Assembly (NCBI RefSeq): GCF_014779665.1
Contig: NZ_JACXYY010000007.1
Coordinates: 186,001-250,000, forward strand
DNA from: Nocardioides hwasunensis
GTDB taxonomy: Bacteria; Actinomycetota; Actinomycetes; Propionibacteriales; Nocardioidaceae
Reading direction: 5' to 3'
Length of the DNA: 64,000 nucleotides
Shown here one piece after another: positions 56,140-64,000 of this stretch; positions within the stretch are counted from its first letter, which is position 1; each line of letters begins with the position of its first letter. The translations under genes were made by a program, and so were the position numbers. The notes under the pieces were generated by a model that saw nothing but the letters and a program-made list of their open reading frames with translations, did no database searches and was not told the origin of the DNA.

Positions 56140-58142
56140 ATCTCCTCTCCCAGGCCGGGCACCAGCTCCCCGACGCCTTCCGCAAGCTCGATCCCCGCCA
56201 CCTGTGGCGCGCGCCGGTGATGTTCCTGGTGCTCCTCGGCTCGGTCGCGACCACGGTCGCCGCGGTCGGCGACCCCAGCGTCTTCACCATCTCGATCGCC
56301 GCCTGGCTCTGGCTCACGGTGCTCTTCGGCAACCTCGCCGAGGCCGTCGCCGAGGGCCGCGGCAAGGCGCAGGCCGCCTCGCTGCGCGCCACCCGCACCG
56401 ACACCGTCGCCCGGCGCCTCGCCCCCGATGGCACCGAGACCGAGGTCGCGGCCACCCAGCTGAAGGTGGGCGACCGCGTGGTCGTCGAGGCCGGCGAGGT
56501 CGTCCCGGGTGACGGCGACATCGTCGAGGGCATCGCCTCGGTCGACGAGTCGGCCATCACCGGTGAGTCGGCGCCCGTCATCCGGGAGGCCGGCGGCGAC
56601 CGGTCGGCGGTGACGGGCGGCACGCGCGTGCTGAGCGACCGCATCGTCGTACGCATCACGGCGGCAGCGGGCGACACCTTCCTCGACAAGATGATCGCGC
56701 TCGTCGAGGGCACCTCGCGGCGCAAGACGCCCAACGAGATCGCGCTCTCGATCCTGCTCGCCAGCCTGACCCTCGTCTTCCTGGCCGCGGTCGCGACGCT
56801 GGCGCCGATGGCGACGTACGCCGGTGCGCCGCAGGACCTCGTCGTCCTGGTCGCGCTGCTGGTCTGCCTGATCCCCACGACCATCGGCGCGCTGCTCTCC
56901 GCGATCGGCATCGCCGGCATGGACCGGCTGGTGCGGGTCAACGTGCTCGCCATGTCGGGGCGCGCGGTCGAGGCGGCCGGCGACGTCAGCACCCTGCTGC
57001 TCGACAAGACCGGCACGATCACCTACGGCAACCGGCAGGCCAGCCGCTTCGTCGCCGCCCCCGGCGTGAGCGAGGAGGAGCTGCGCGACACCGCGCGGCT
57101 CGCCAGCCTCGCCGACCAGACCCCCGAGGGGAGGTCGGTCGTCGAGCTCGCCCTCACGCAGGGGGCCGACGACCGCCTCCTCCCGGCCGGGGCGACCTTT
57201 GTCGAGTTCACCGCGCAGACCCGGATGTCCGGCGTCGACCTCGCCGACGGCACCCAGGTGCGCAAGGGCGCAGGCTCCGCCGTCGCCCAGTGGCTCGGCA
57301 TCGACCAGCCCCCGGAGGTCCGGGACGTCGTCGAGGAGGTCTCCCGCGAGGGAGGTACGCCGCTGGTGATCGGCCGCACCGACGCCTCGGGGTCCGGCGC
57401 CGTGCTGGGGGTGATCCACCTGAAGGACGTGGTCAAGGACGGCATGGTCGCGCGCTTCGCCGAGCTGCGCGCGATGGGAATCCGCACGGTCATGATCACC
57501 GGCGACAACGCCCTCACGGCCCAGGCGATCGCCGCCGAGGCCGGGGTCGACGACTTCCTCGCCGAGGCGACGCCCGAGGACAAGATGGCCTACATCCGCC
57601 GCGAGCAGGAGGGCGGCCGGCTGGTCGCCATGACCGGCGACGGCACCAACGACGCCCCCGCGCTGGCCGCCGCCGACGTCGGCGTGGCGATGAACAGCGG
57701 CACCGCCGCCGCGAAGGAGGCCGGCAACATGGTCGACCTCGACTCCGACCCGACGAAGCTCATCGACGTGGTCGAGATCGGCAAGCAGCTGCTCATCACC
57801 CGCGGTGCGCTGACGACGTTCTCGATCGCCAACGACGTCGCGAAGTACTTCGCGATCATCCCGGCGATGTTCGTCACCGCCTACCCCTCGCTCGACCGGC
57901 TCAACGTGATGGGCCTGTCGTCTCCGGAGTCGGCGATCCTCTCCGCCGTCGTCTTCAACGCCCTGGTGATCGTGGCGCTGATCCCCCTCGCGCTGCGCGG
58001 CGTGCGCTTCCGCGCCGCGTCGGCGACGTCGGTGCTGCGTCGCAACATCCTCGTCTTCGGGGTCGGCGGCCTCGTGGTCCCGTTCGTCGGGATCAAGCTC
58101 GTCGACCTCATCGTCTCGACCCTCCCCGGGCTGGGTTCCTAG
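56136..58142 (+). CDS. kdpB: Potassium-transporting ATPase subunit B (P-type ATPase)
   Basis: 668 aa. P-type motifs: actuator [10 protein letters not shown] near 142, phosphorylation site [13 protein letters not shown] with Asp near 290, hinge [20 protein letters not shown], and the [20 protein letters not shown] region of helix 4. ATP hydrolysis here drives K+ uptake at micromolar levels. ATG overlaps the kdpA stop (ATGA). Normal length and intact motifs. Confidence 0.97.
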   Translation: MNLLSQAGHQLPDAFRKLDPRHLWRAPVMFLVLLGSVATTVAAVGDPSVFTISIAAWLWLTVLFGNLAEAVAEGRGKAQAASLRATRTDTVARRLAPDGTETEVAATQLKVGDRVVVEAGEVVPGDGDIVEGIASVDESAITGESAPVIREAGGDRSAVTGGTRVLSDRIVVRITAAAGDTFLDKMIALVEGTSRRKTPNEIALSILLASLTLVFLAAVATLAPMATYAGAPQDLVVLVALLVCLIPTTIGALLSAIGIAGMDRLVRVNVLAMSGRAVEAAGDVSTLLLDKTGTITYGNRQASRFVAAPGVSEEELRDTARLASLADQTPEGRSVVELALTQGADDRLLPAGATFVEFTAQTRMSGVDLADGTQVRKGAGSAVAQWLGIDQPPEVRDVVEEVSREGGTPLVIGRTDASGSGAVLGVIHLKDVVKDGMVARFAELRAMGIRTVMITGDNALTAQAIAAEAGVDDFLAEATPEDKMAYIRREQEGGRLVAMTGDGTNDAPALAAADVGVAMNSGTAAAKEAGNMVDLDSDPTKLIDVVEIGKQLLITRGALTTFSIANDVAKYFAIIPAMFVTAYPSLDRLNVMGLSSPESAILSAVVFNALVIVALIPLALRGVRFRAASATSVLRRNILVFGVGGLVVPFVGIKLVDLIVSTLPGLGS

Positions 58143-58153
58143 AAAGGCATGCC

Positions 58154-58753
58154 ATGACCCACCTCCTCTCCGACCTCGCCCGCCAGTCGCTGGCCGCCCT
58201 GCGGCTGCTGGTCGTCATGACCGTCGTGCTCGGCGTCGGCTACCCGGCCGCGGTCTGGGCCGCCGGCCAGGTCGTCGCGGACCGTGCGGACGGCCAGCCC
58301 GTACGTCTCGACGGACACGTCGTCGGATCACGGCTGATCGGCCAGCAGTTCGACGGCGACCAGTGGTTCCACGGGCGGCCGTCGCCGAACGACTACGACA
58401 CCCTCGCCTCCGCGCCCAGCAACCTCGGGCCCAGCAACCCCGACCTGCTGGCTGGGATCGAGGAGCGGCGCAGCGAGGTCGCCGCGCGTGAGGGCGTCGC
58501 ACCTGCCGACGTGCCGCCCGACGCGCTGACGGCGTCCGGCTCGGGCCTCGACCCCGACATCTCGCCGGCGTACGCCCGGATCCAGGTCGCCCGGGTCGCG
58601 CGGGCCAACGGGCTGCCGGTCGCCGAGGTCGCGCGGCTGGTCACCGCCCACACCGACGGCCGGAGCCTCGGCTTCCTGGGCGAGCCGACCGTCGACGTGC
58701 TCGGGCTGAACCTCGCGATCGCGACCACCGTCGCCGACCGGGGTGGAGACTGA
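58154..58753 (+). CDS. kdpC: Potassium-transporting ATPase subunit C
   Basis: 199 aa. One N-terminal membrane helix (LVVMTVVLGVGYPAAVWAAG), then GSRLIGQQFDGDQWFHGRPS, SNLGPSNPDLL, DALTASGSGLDPDISPAYA and VARVARANGLPV, all standard KdpC. It assists ATP binding by KdpB. ATG 58154 has AAAGG about 7 nt upstream. Confidence 0.96.
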   Translation: MTHLLSDLARQSLAALRLLVVMTVVLGVGYPAAVWAAGQVVADRADGQPVRLDGHVVGSRLIGQQFDGDQWFHGRPSPNDYDTLASAPSNLGPSNPDLLAGIEERRSEVAAREGVAPADVPPDALTASGSGLDPDISPAYARIQVARVARANGLPVAEVARLVTAHTDGRSLGFLGEPTVDVLGLNLAIATTVADRGGD

Positions 58754-58757
58754 GCCC

Positions 58758-61244
58758 GTGGAGAGAGGACCGCTGCGCGTCTACCTGGGTGCGGCCCCCG
58801 GGGTGGGCAAGACCTTCGCCATGCTCGACGAGGGTCATCGCCGCCTCGAGCGCGGCACCGACCTCGTCGTGGGCTACGTCGAGACGCACGGCCGCGCACG
58901 GACCGCCCAGGCCGTCGAGGGGCTCGAGGTCGTGCCGCGGCGGCGGCTCGAGCACCGGGGCACCCAGCAGGAGGAGATGGACCTCGAGGCGATCCTCGCG
59001 CGCCGGCCCGAGGTCGTGCTGGTCGACGAGCTCGCGCACACCAACCTCCCCGGCGGCATGGCCGACCACGACAAGCGGTGGCAGGACGTCGAGGTGCTGC
59101 GCGACGCGGGCATCGAGGTGGTCACGACGGTGAACATCCAGCACCTCGAGTCGCTCAACGACGTGACCGAGCAGGTCACCGGCGTCCGGCAGCGCGAGAC
59201 CGTGCCCGACCACGTGGTGCGCTCGGCCGACCAGATCGAGCTGGTCGACATGAGCCCGCAGTCGCTGCGGCGCCGGATGGCGCACGGCAACGTCTACGCC
59301 GCCGACAAGATCGACGCGGCCCTCTCGCGCTACTTCCGCGAGGGCAACCTCACCGCGCTCCGCGAGCTGGCGCTGCTCTGGCTGGCCGACCGTGTCGACG
59401 AGGGCCTCGAGCGCTATCGCGAGCAGCACGACATCGAGGCCACGTGGGCCACACGCGAGCGCATCGTCGTGCCCGTCAGCGGTGGGGCGGAGTCCTCGAC
59501 CCTGATGCGGCGCGCGGCGCGGATCGCCAGCCGTCGGTCGGGCGGCGAGTGGCAGGCGCTGTACGTCACCCGGCAGGACGGGCTGCGCGGCATCGCGCCC
59601 GACGACCTGACCGCGCTCGCCGCGAAGGCCGAGGAGCTCGGCGGCAGCTTCCACACCGTCGTCGGCGACGACCCGGCCGACGCGGTGCTCGCCTTCGCCC
59701 GCGCGGAGAACGCCACCCAGGTCGTCATCGGCGCCAGCCGGCGCAGCCGCGTCTCGACCGTGCTGCGCCCCGGTGTGGGGGAGCGGGTCGTCGCCGGGTC
59801 GGGCGACATCGACGTGCACATCGTGTCCCACGACTACGCCCGGTCCTCCGAGCGCCGACCCGAGGTCGACAACCTCGGTGCCCGGCGTCGGGTCGCCGGG
59901 CTCGTCTTCGGCCTCGTGGTGCCGGCGGCACTGACCGCGGCGCTCGACGCCACGAAGGACCTCCACGGCCTGCCGATCGAGGCGATGTCGCTGATGCTGG
60001 TCGTGGTCGCGACCGCACTGGTCGGCGGACTCGCGCCGGCGGTGCTGTCGGCGCTGGTGAGCGCGGTGCTGCTCAACTACTTCTTCACCCCGCCGATCCA
60101 CACGCTGACCGTCGCCGAGCCGGAGAACGTCGTCACGATCGCGATCTTCGTCGCCGTCGGCATCGCGGTCGCGACGGTCGTCGACAACGCTGCGCGCCGG
60201 ACGGCCGAGGCGCGCGCCGCCCGGCGGGAGGCCGACGCGCTGACGGTGCTGGCCCACAGCCTGTTGACCTCCAGCGACGACCTTCCCGGGTTGCTGGCGT
60301 CGGCCTGCCGGCTCTTCGACGCCGACGGCGCCGCGGTGCTGCGCGGCTCGTCGGACGGGGACGTCGTCGTGGCGAGCTGCGGCTCCCCGCCGGCGTCGGT
60401 CGAGCGGGCCGACATGGCCGCGGCGATCGACGACCGCTCGACGCTCGTGCTGACCGGCGCCACCCTGCCGGCTCACCAGCGGGGCCTGCTCAACGCCTAC
60501 GCCGCCTACGCCAAGGTGATGGAGGAACGCCGGCGCGCCACCTCCGCCGAGGTCGAGCGGCTCCGGCTGGTCGACGTCGACCGCACCCGCACCGCCCTGC
60601 TGCAGGCGGTCTCCCACGACCTCCGCAACCCGCTGGCCGCGGTCAAGGTGTCGGTCGACAGCCTGCGCAGCACCGATGTCGTCTTCTCCGACGAGGACCG
60701 CGACGCGCTGCTGGCGACGATCGAGGAGTCGACCGACCGGCTGACGGCGCTGGTGACCAACCTGCTCGACATGAGCCGGATCAGCACCGGGTCGGTCAGC
60801 GTCGTGCTGCGCGAGGTCGGGCTGGCCGACGCCGTGCGCACCAGCATCGCGCCGCTCGACGGCGGCTCGCGCATCGAGGTCGACGTGGATCCCTCGCTCT
60901 CCGTGATGGCCGACGCGGGGCTGCTCGACCGGGTGCTGGCCAACATCTGCGAGAACGCCCTCAAGTACACCCCCGCCTCGGCCGGCGTCCGCGTGGACGC
61001 GGTCGCCGCCGGCCAGCGGGTCGTCGTACGTCTCGCGGACTCGGGACCCGGCGTGGCCGACCAGGACCGGGACCGGTTGTTCGCGCCGTTCCAGCGGTTC
61101 GGCGACGTGCCGCAGCAGGACGGCGTCGGGCTCGGCCTGGCCGTCGCGCGCGGGTTGACCGAGGCGATGGGTGGCACGATCGCGACCGAGGAGACGCCCG
61201 GTGGCGGGCTCACGTTCGTGCTGGAGCTGGAGGCGGTCTCGTGA
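58758..61244 (+). CDS. kdpD: Sensor histidine kinase KdpD
   Basis: 828 aa. The N-terminal KdpD domain has Walker A GAAPGVGKT at 11-19 and Walker B VLVDELAHTN; a universal-stress-protein-like domain follows (240-360); four close membrane helices lie near 375-475; then a GAF-like part, HisKA (LQAVSHDLRNPLAAVK, His near 620) and ATPase (NICENALKYTP, DSGPGVADQD). It senses low K+ or turgor and controls KdpE. The universal-stress-like domain in other bacteria binds c-di-AMP. GTG 58758 is preferred to GTG 58743 because GGAG sits 9 nt before it and it begins after the kdpC stop. Confidence 0.95.
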   Translation: MERGPLRVYLGAAPGVGKTFAMLDEGHRRLERGTDLVVGYVETHGRARTAQAVEGLEVVPRRRLEHRGTQQEEMDLEAILARRPEVVLVDELAHTNLPGGMADHDKRWQDVEVLRDAGIEVVTTVNIQHLESLNDVTEQVTGVRQRETVPDHVVRSADQIELVDMSPQSLRRRMAHGNVYAADKIDAALSRYFREGNLTALRELALLWLADRVDEGLERYREQHDIEATWATRERIVVPVSGGAESSTLMRRAARIASRRSGGEWQALYVTRQDGLRGIAPDDLTALAAKAEELGGSFHTVVGDDPADAVLAFARAENATQVVIGASRRSRVSTVLRPGVGERVVAGSGDIDVHIVSHDYARSSERRPEVDNLGARRRVAGLVFGLVVPAALTAALDATKDLHGLPIEAMSLMLVVVATALVGGLAPAVLSALVSAVLLNYFFTPPIHTLTVAEPENVVTIAIFVAVGIAVATVVDNAARRTAEARAARREADALTVLAHSLLTSSDDLPGLLASACRLFDADGAAVLRGSSDGDVVVASCGSPPASVERADMAAAIDDRSTLVLTGATLPAHQRGLLNAYAAYAKVMEERRRATSAEVERLRLVDVDRTRTALLQAVSHDLRNPLAAVKVSVDSLRSTDVVFSDEDRDALLATIEESTDRLTALVTNLLDMSRISTGSVSVVLREVGLADAVRTSIAPLDGGSRIEVDVDPSLSVMADAGLLDRVLANICENALKYTPASAGVRVDAVAAGQRVVVRLADSGPGVADQDRDRLFAPFQRFGDVPQQDGVGLGLAVARGLTEAMGGTIATEETPGGGLTFVLELEAVS

Positions 61245-61918
61245 CCTTCGTCCTGGTGGTCGACGACGACCCCGCGATGCGACGCACGCTGTCGATCAAC
61301 CTCCGTGCCCGCGACTACGACGTGGAGACCGCCGGCGACGGACGCTCCGCGCTGCAGGTGGTCGACGAGCGGATGCCCGACGTGGTGCTGCTCGACCTCG
61401 GCCTGCCCGACCTCGACGGGATCGCGGTGCTGACCCAGCTGCGGTCGTTCACCGAGGTCCCGGTGATCGTGGTGTCGGCGCGCACCGAGTCCGACGACAA
61501 GGTCGAGGCGCTCGACCTCGGCGCCGACGACTACATCACCAAGCCGTTCTCGATCGAGGAGCTGCTCGCCCGGATCCGGGTCACCACCCGGCGCGCCGGT
61601 CGCGAGGAGCCCGACCTCGTCGTCGAGGCCGACGGCCTGCGGCTCGACCTCACCGACTCGCGGGCCTGGCGCGACGGGGTGGAGGTGCACCTGACGCCGA
61701 CCGAGTGGCGGATCGTCGACGTCCTCGCGCGTCGCCGCGGCCGCCTGGTCCGCCAGGCCGAGCTGCTGCGCGAGGTGTGGGGTCCGGCGTACGACACCCA
61801 GACGAACTACCTCCGGGTCCACATGGCCGGCATCCGGCGCAAGCTCGAGCGCGACCCCGGGCGTCCGGTGCTGTTCCTGACCGAGCCCGGGATGGGCTAC
61901 CGCTTCGCCGCCGGCTGA
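61241..61918 (+). CDS. kdpE: Response regulator KdpE
   Basis: 225 aa OmpR type. Receiver with Asp8-Asp9 and phospho-acceptor Asp52 (VVLLDLGLPD), Lys in DDYITKPFSIEELLAR; winged helix at 125-222 (LTPTEWRIVDVLARRRGRLV, TNYLRVHMAGIRRKLE, TEPGMGYRF). Activates kdpFABC, probably through the direct repeats at 54323-54352. GTG 61241 overlaps the kdpD stop (GTGA). The operon ends at the hairpin at 61960-62012. Confidence 0.95.
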   Translation: MTFVLVVDDDPAMRRTLSINLRARDYDVETAGDGRSALQVVDERMPDVVLLDLGLPDLDGIAVLTQLRSFTEVPVIVVSARTESDDKVEALDLGADDYITKPFSIEELLARIRVTTRRAGREEPDLVVEADGLRLDLTDSRAWRDGVEVHLTPTEWRIVDVLARRRGRLVRQAELLREVWGPAYDTQTNYLRVHMAGIRRKLERDPGRPVLFLTEPGMGYRFAAG

Positions 61919-61959
61919 CGCGCGCGGCTCGCCCGGCCGGCCGCCACCTCGGACCTGAG

Positions 61960-62012
61960 GGTGGCGGCGTACGACATCCCGCGGCCTCGTTCCGATGTCG
62001 TGCGCCGCCAGG
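61960..62012 (+). terminator. Dispersed 19-bp-arm hairpin, copy 2, behind kdpE
   Basis: GGTGGCGGCGTACGACATC (61960-61978) pairs with GATGTCGTGCGCCGCCAGG (61994-62012), loop 15 nt. Starts 42 nt after the kdpE stop and is the likely terminator of the kdp operon, while belonging to the family seen at 91-143. Confidence 0.7.
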
Positions 62013-62072
62013 GTCGGGGTGGGCAGTGTCGTACGCCGCCAGGGTCGGGGTGGGCAGTGTCGTACGCCGCCA
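62003..62072. repeat. 31-bp tandem repeats of the hairpin right arm
   Basis: CGCCGCCA begins at 62003, 62034 and 62065, exactly 31 bp apart, with GGGTCGGGGTGGGCAGTGTC between. The right arm of the hairpin has been tandemly multiplied, the same behaviour as the CACGTG family. Confidence 0.8.
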
Positions 62073-62100
62073 GGGTCGGGCCAGGCGCGACCGCGAGGCG

Positions 62101-63675
62101 TCAGCGCGGGACGCGGACCAGCAGCCGCCCGTGGATGCACTCCATCCAGAGCTCGCGCCCCTCGCCGATGGAGTCGCCGTCGAGCTGGCGCGGGGTGTCG
62201 GAGGTGGCCTTGATCCGGACCCGGGAGCCCGTGCGCCGGTCGATGAGCTCGTCGGTCGCCGAGCTCTTGCGGAGCACCCGGACCGCGAGCGGGATCCAGG
62301 ACAGGAACTGGCGCGGGTGGAGGATCACCACGTCGAGCACGCCGTCGTCGATCGCGGCGTCGGGCAGCAGCGGCATGCCGGCCTGGAGGAAGCCGACGTT
62401 GCCGACGACGACCGTGCGGGCCCGGTGGACGGTGGGCTCCTGGTCGTCGATCTGGATCTCGATCCGCACCGCCGGGAACATCAGCGACCGCAGCGCCGAG
62501 ACGACGTAGGCGACCCAGCCGATCTTCTTCTTGATGTCCTCGTTGACGCCCTCCATGATCGCGGCGTCGAAGCCCATGCCCGCCATCACCATGAAGTGGG
62601 TGTCCTCGATGCCGTCGCCGCCGACCTCGACGAGGTCGATCGCGCGGTCCTGGCCGTTGAGGGCGACGTCGATGGCCGAGCGCAGGTAGAGCGGGATGTC
62701 GAGGTTGCGGGCCAGGAGGTTGCCGGTGCCGGCGGGGATGATGCCGACCGGGATGCCGGTGCCGGCGAGCTCGGCGCAGACCTCGCGCACGGTGCCGTCC
62801 CCGCCGCAGACCATCACCAGGTCGGCGCCCGAGACGGCGGCCTGCTCGGCCATGCCGGTCCCCGGGTCCTCTACCGTCGTGTACTGCCAGGTCGGCTCGG
62901 ACCAGCCCGACTCCTTGGCCATCGCGCCGACGATCGAGCGGAACTGTCCGACGTCCTCGACCTTGACCGGGTTGAGGATCACCGCCAGGCGGCGCTCGGA
63001 GGCGTACACCTCCGGCAGCGGGTCGGCCTTGGCCGCCGTCGAGCGCGGTCGCGGGTCGATGAAGGCGAGGGCCACGAAGAAGAGGGTCAGCGCGAGCAGG
63101 GTGCCGCCGATGACGTCCGTGGGGTAGTGCCGCCCGAGCAGGAGCCGGTCGAAGCACACGAGCAGCCACCAGGCCACCACCAGCGTGATGCCGAGCCGGC
63201 GCAGGCTGGCGCGGCGCACGAAGAGCACCAGCAGCATGACCAGCACCGCGGAGTACGCCGCCACGGCCGAGGCGTGGCCGGACGGGAAGCTGTAGTTCTC
63301 GTGCAGGCCCAGGGTGTCCTGCCAGCTCGGCCGGTCGCGCCCCAGCCACAGCTTGGTGCCCGACGTGGCCAAGGCGGTCGAGCTCATCACGACGACGGTG
63401 AGCAGCGCCGCCCAGCGGTGCCGGCGTACGAGCAGCACGAGGGCGAGCAGGACGGTGAGGACCGTCATCCCGATGGTCCCGAAGGCGACCTCGATGACCC
63501 GCAGCGCGTCGATGAGCACGGAGTAGTCCTCCGACCACTCCCGCAGGGACTTGCCCTCGGTGTCGAGGGCCTGGAGCGGCGCCCGCTCGCGGGTGACCAG
63601 GATCGCGAGCACGCCGAACAGCACGAAGGCGATGGCAGCCCAGGTGAGGCAGCGGTTCCGAGAGGCGGGGGTCAC
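62101..63675 (-). CDS. PAP2 phosphatase fused to diacylglycerol kinase-like domain
   Basis: 524 aa. The first 220 residues hold about six helices and PAP2 motifs: KLWLGRDRP, FPSGHASAV and LLLGRHYPTDVIGG. From about 228 a DAGK/lipid kinase domain follows: LAVILNPVKVEDVGQFRSIV, VMVCGGDGTVREV, GIIPAGTGNLLARNLD, and MVMAGMGFDAAIMEG. One half removes phosphate from lipids, the other adds it, so the protein could recycle phosphatidate or undecaprenyl-type lipids; fusions of this kind are common in actinobacteria. GTG 63675 has CATACT 6 nt upstream. Divergent from serS. Confidence 0.9.
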   Translation of the reverse strand: MTPASRNRCLTWAAIAFVLFGVLAILVTRERAPLQALDTEGKSLREWSEDYSVLIDALRVIEVAFGTIGMTVLTVLLALVLLVRRHRWAALLTVVVMSSTALATSGTKLWLGRDRPSWQDTLGLHENYSFPSGHASAVAAYSAVLVMLLVLFVRRASLRRLGITLVVAWWLLVCFDRLLLGRHYPTDVIGGTLLALTLFFVALAFIDPRPRSTAAKADPLPEVYASERRLAVILNPVKVEDVGQFRSIVGAMAKESGWSEPTWQYTTVEDPGTGMAEQAAVSGADLVMVCGGDGTVREVCAELAGTGIPVGIIPAGTGNLLARNLDIPLYLRSAIDVALNGQDRAIDLVEVGGDGIEDTHFMVMAGMGFDAAIMEGVNEDIKKKIGWVAYVVSALRSLMFPAVRIEIQIDDQEPTVHRARTVVVGNVGFLQAGMPLLPDAAIDDGVLDVVILHPRQFLSWIPLAVRVLRKSSATDELIDRRTGSRVRIKATSDTPRQLDGDSIGEGRELWMECIHGRLLVRVPR

Positions 63676-63723
63676 CTGCGAAGTATGCCCAAAGGCGGTT
63701 CCTTCTCCCCATCTCCCGGCCGA

Positions 63724-63729
63724 TAGCCT
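63724..63729 (+). promoter_or_regulatory. -10 box (TAGCCT) of serS
   Basis: TAGCCT, 6 nt, ATG 63736, so serS appears leaderless with no T-box or other leader. Confidence 0.55.
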
Positions 63730-63735
63730 CTGTGC

Positions 63736-64000
63736 ATGATCGACCCTCGCCTGCTCCGTGACGACCCCGACCGCGTGCGTGCCGCCCAGGCCAAGCGCGG
63801 GCTGTCCGACGACGTGGTGGACCGGGCGCTGGCGGCGGACTCCGCGCGCCGGCAGGCGATCGCCGACTTCGAGGCCAAGCGGGCCGAGCAGAAGGCCAGC
63901 GGTGCCCGGGTCGCCAAGGCACAGGGCGAGGAGAAGCAGGCCCTGCTCGCGCAGGTCAAGGAGCTCGCCGCCGGGGTGAAGGAGGCCGAGGCCGCGCGCA
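63736..64000 (+). CDS. serS: Serine-tRNA ligase, N-terminal part (cut by window edge)
   Basis: The first 88 codons are present. MIDPRLLRDDPDRVRAAQ is the class-typical start (MIDxxLLRxxPxxV), and the following charged helices (RRQAIADFEAKRAEQKASG) form the antiparallel coiled coil that holds the long arm of tRNA-Ser. The catalytic domain lies beyond the window. It charges tRNA-Ser with serine. Divergent from the PAP2-DAGK gene. Confidence 0.93.
   Translation, partial: MIDPRLLRDDPDRVRAAQAKRGLSDDVVDRALAADSARRQAIADFEAKRAEQKASGARVAKAQGEEKQALLAQVKELAAGVKEAEAAR

Noticed and set aside
54481..61918. The kdp region as a horizontally acquired island
   Set aside because: GC content and codon use match the neighbours, and there are no integrase, tRNA or direct-repeat borders.

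Overview
The window is high-GC DNA from an actinobacterium, most likely Nocardioides or a close relative in the Nocardioidaceae. This rests on GC-rich codon use, frequent GTG starts, 4-nt ATGA/GTGA gene overlaps, many apparently leaderless promoters, and actinobacterial families (DUF5926, DUF4446, DUF559, SNF2 plus SWIM pair, actinobacterial RecQ). I see no rRNA, tRNA, CRISPR array, prophage or insertion sequence. About 60 protein genes fill the window; the last (serS) runs off the right edge.

Layout. 0.4-4 kb: a secreted collagen-like protein, a ComB-family phosphatase and a secreted SGNH hydrolase. 4-6.2 kb: a RecQ helicase with a phosphoribosyltransferase-like tail. 6.2-14.2 kb: a catabolic island with a crotonase, a TctCBA tripartite carboxylate transporter plus an SDR, and a CoA-transferase/LysR/DUF202/DUF202 operon. 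All three transcription units carry the same 17-bp dyad about 30 bp upstream of a TTGAC -35 box, so they look like one LysR regulon. 14.3-21.4 kb: a DHA2 drug exporter, a membrane-type dipeptidase, an SNF2 helicase/SWIM pair and a ferritin. 21.5-28.6 kb: a TetR regulator, a NarL-type two-component system, then a leucine-degradation-type operon (acyl-CoA carboxylase beta and alpha, HMG-CoA lyase). The TetR gene and the carboxylase operon share an 18-bp operator that overlaps the -10 box. 28.6-32 kb: three translationally coupled sulfotransferase-like genes, the middle one lacking the PAPS loop. 32-45 kb: EcsC, an RTX-like secreted protein, Aat, a lipoprotein, a zinc-finger/HTH protein, a Fpg/Nei glycosylase, G6PD, an AAA ATPase, a flavoprotein disulfide reductase, a TerC transporter behind a yybP-ykoY (Mn2+) riboswitch, a GH114 enzyme and an LAS-peptidase-like secreted protein. 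45-54 kb: GDPD, DUF5926, a cAMP-type cyclase next to a cNMP-binding protein, arginine deiminase, a DUF559 nuclease-like gene flanked by repeats, a DUF6058-GNAT fusion and prephenate dehydratase. 54.3-61.9 kb: a complete kdpFABCDE high-affinity potassium uptake operon. 62.1-64 kb: a PAP2-diacylglycerol kinase fusion and the start of serS.

The intergenic DNA is rich in short repeats of at least five families: a CACGTG-cored element (61-nt inverted units and 40-bp tandem arrays), a 19-nt palindrome present three times, a 19-bp-arm hairpin with a 15-nt loop, a GGTTGAGC...GTGTCGAGACC element that supplies stop codons to two genes, and an AGTCCAGTG hairpin. Sixteen genes have a TANNNT hexamer exactly 6-7 nt upstream of their start codon, indicating widespread leaderless transcription; I used this to choose starts.
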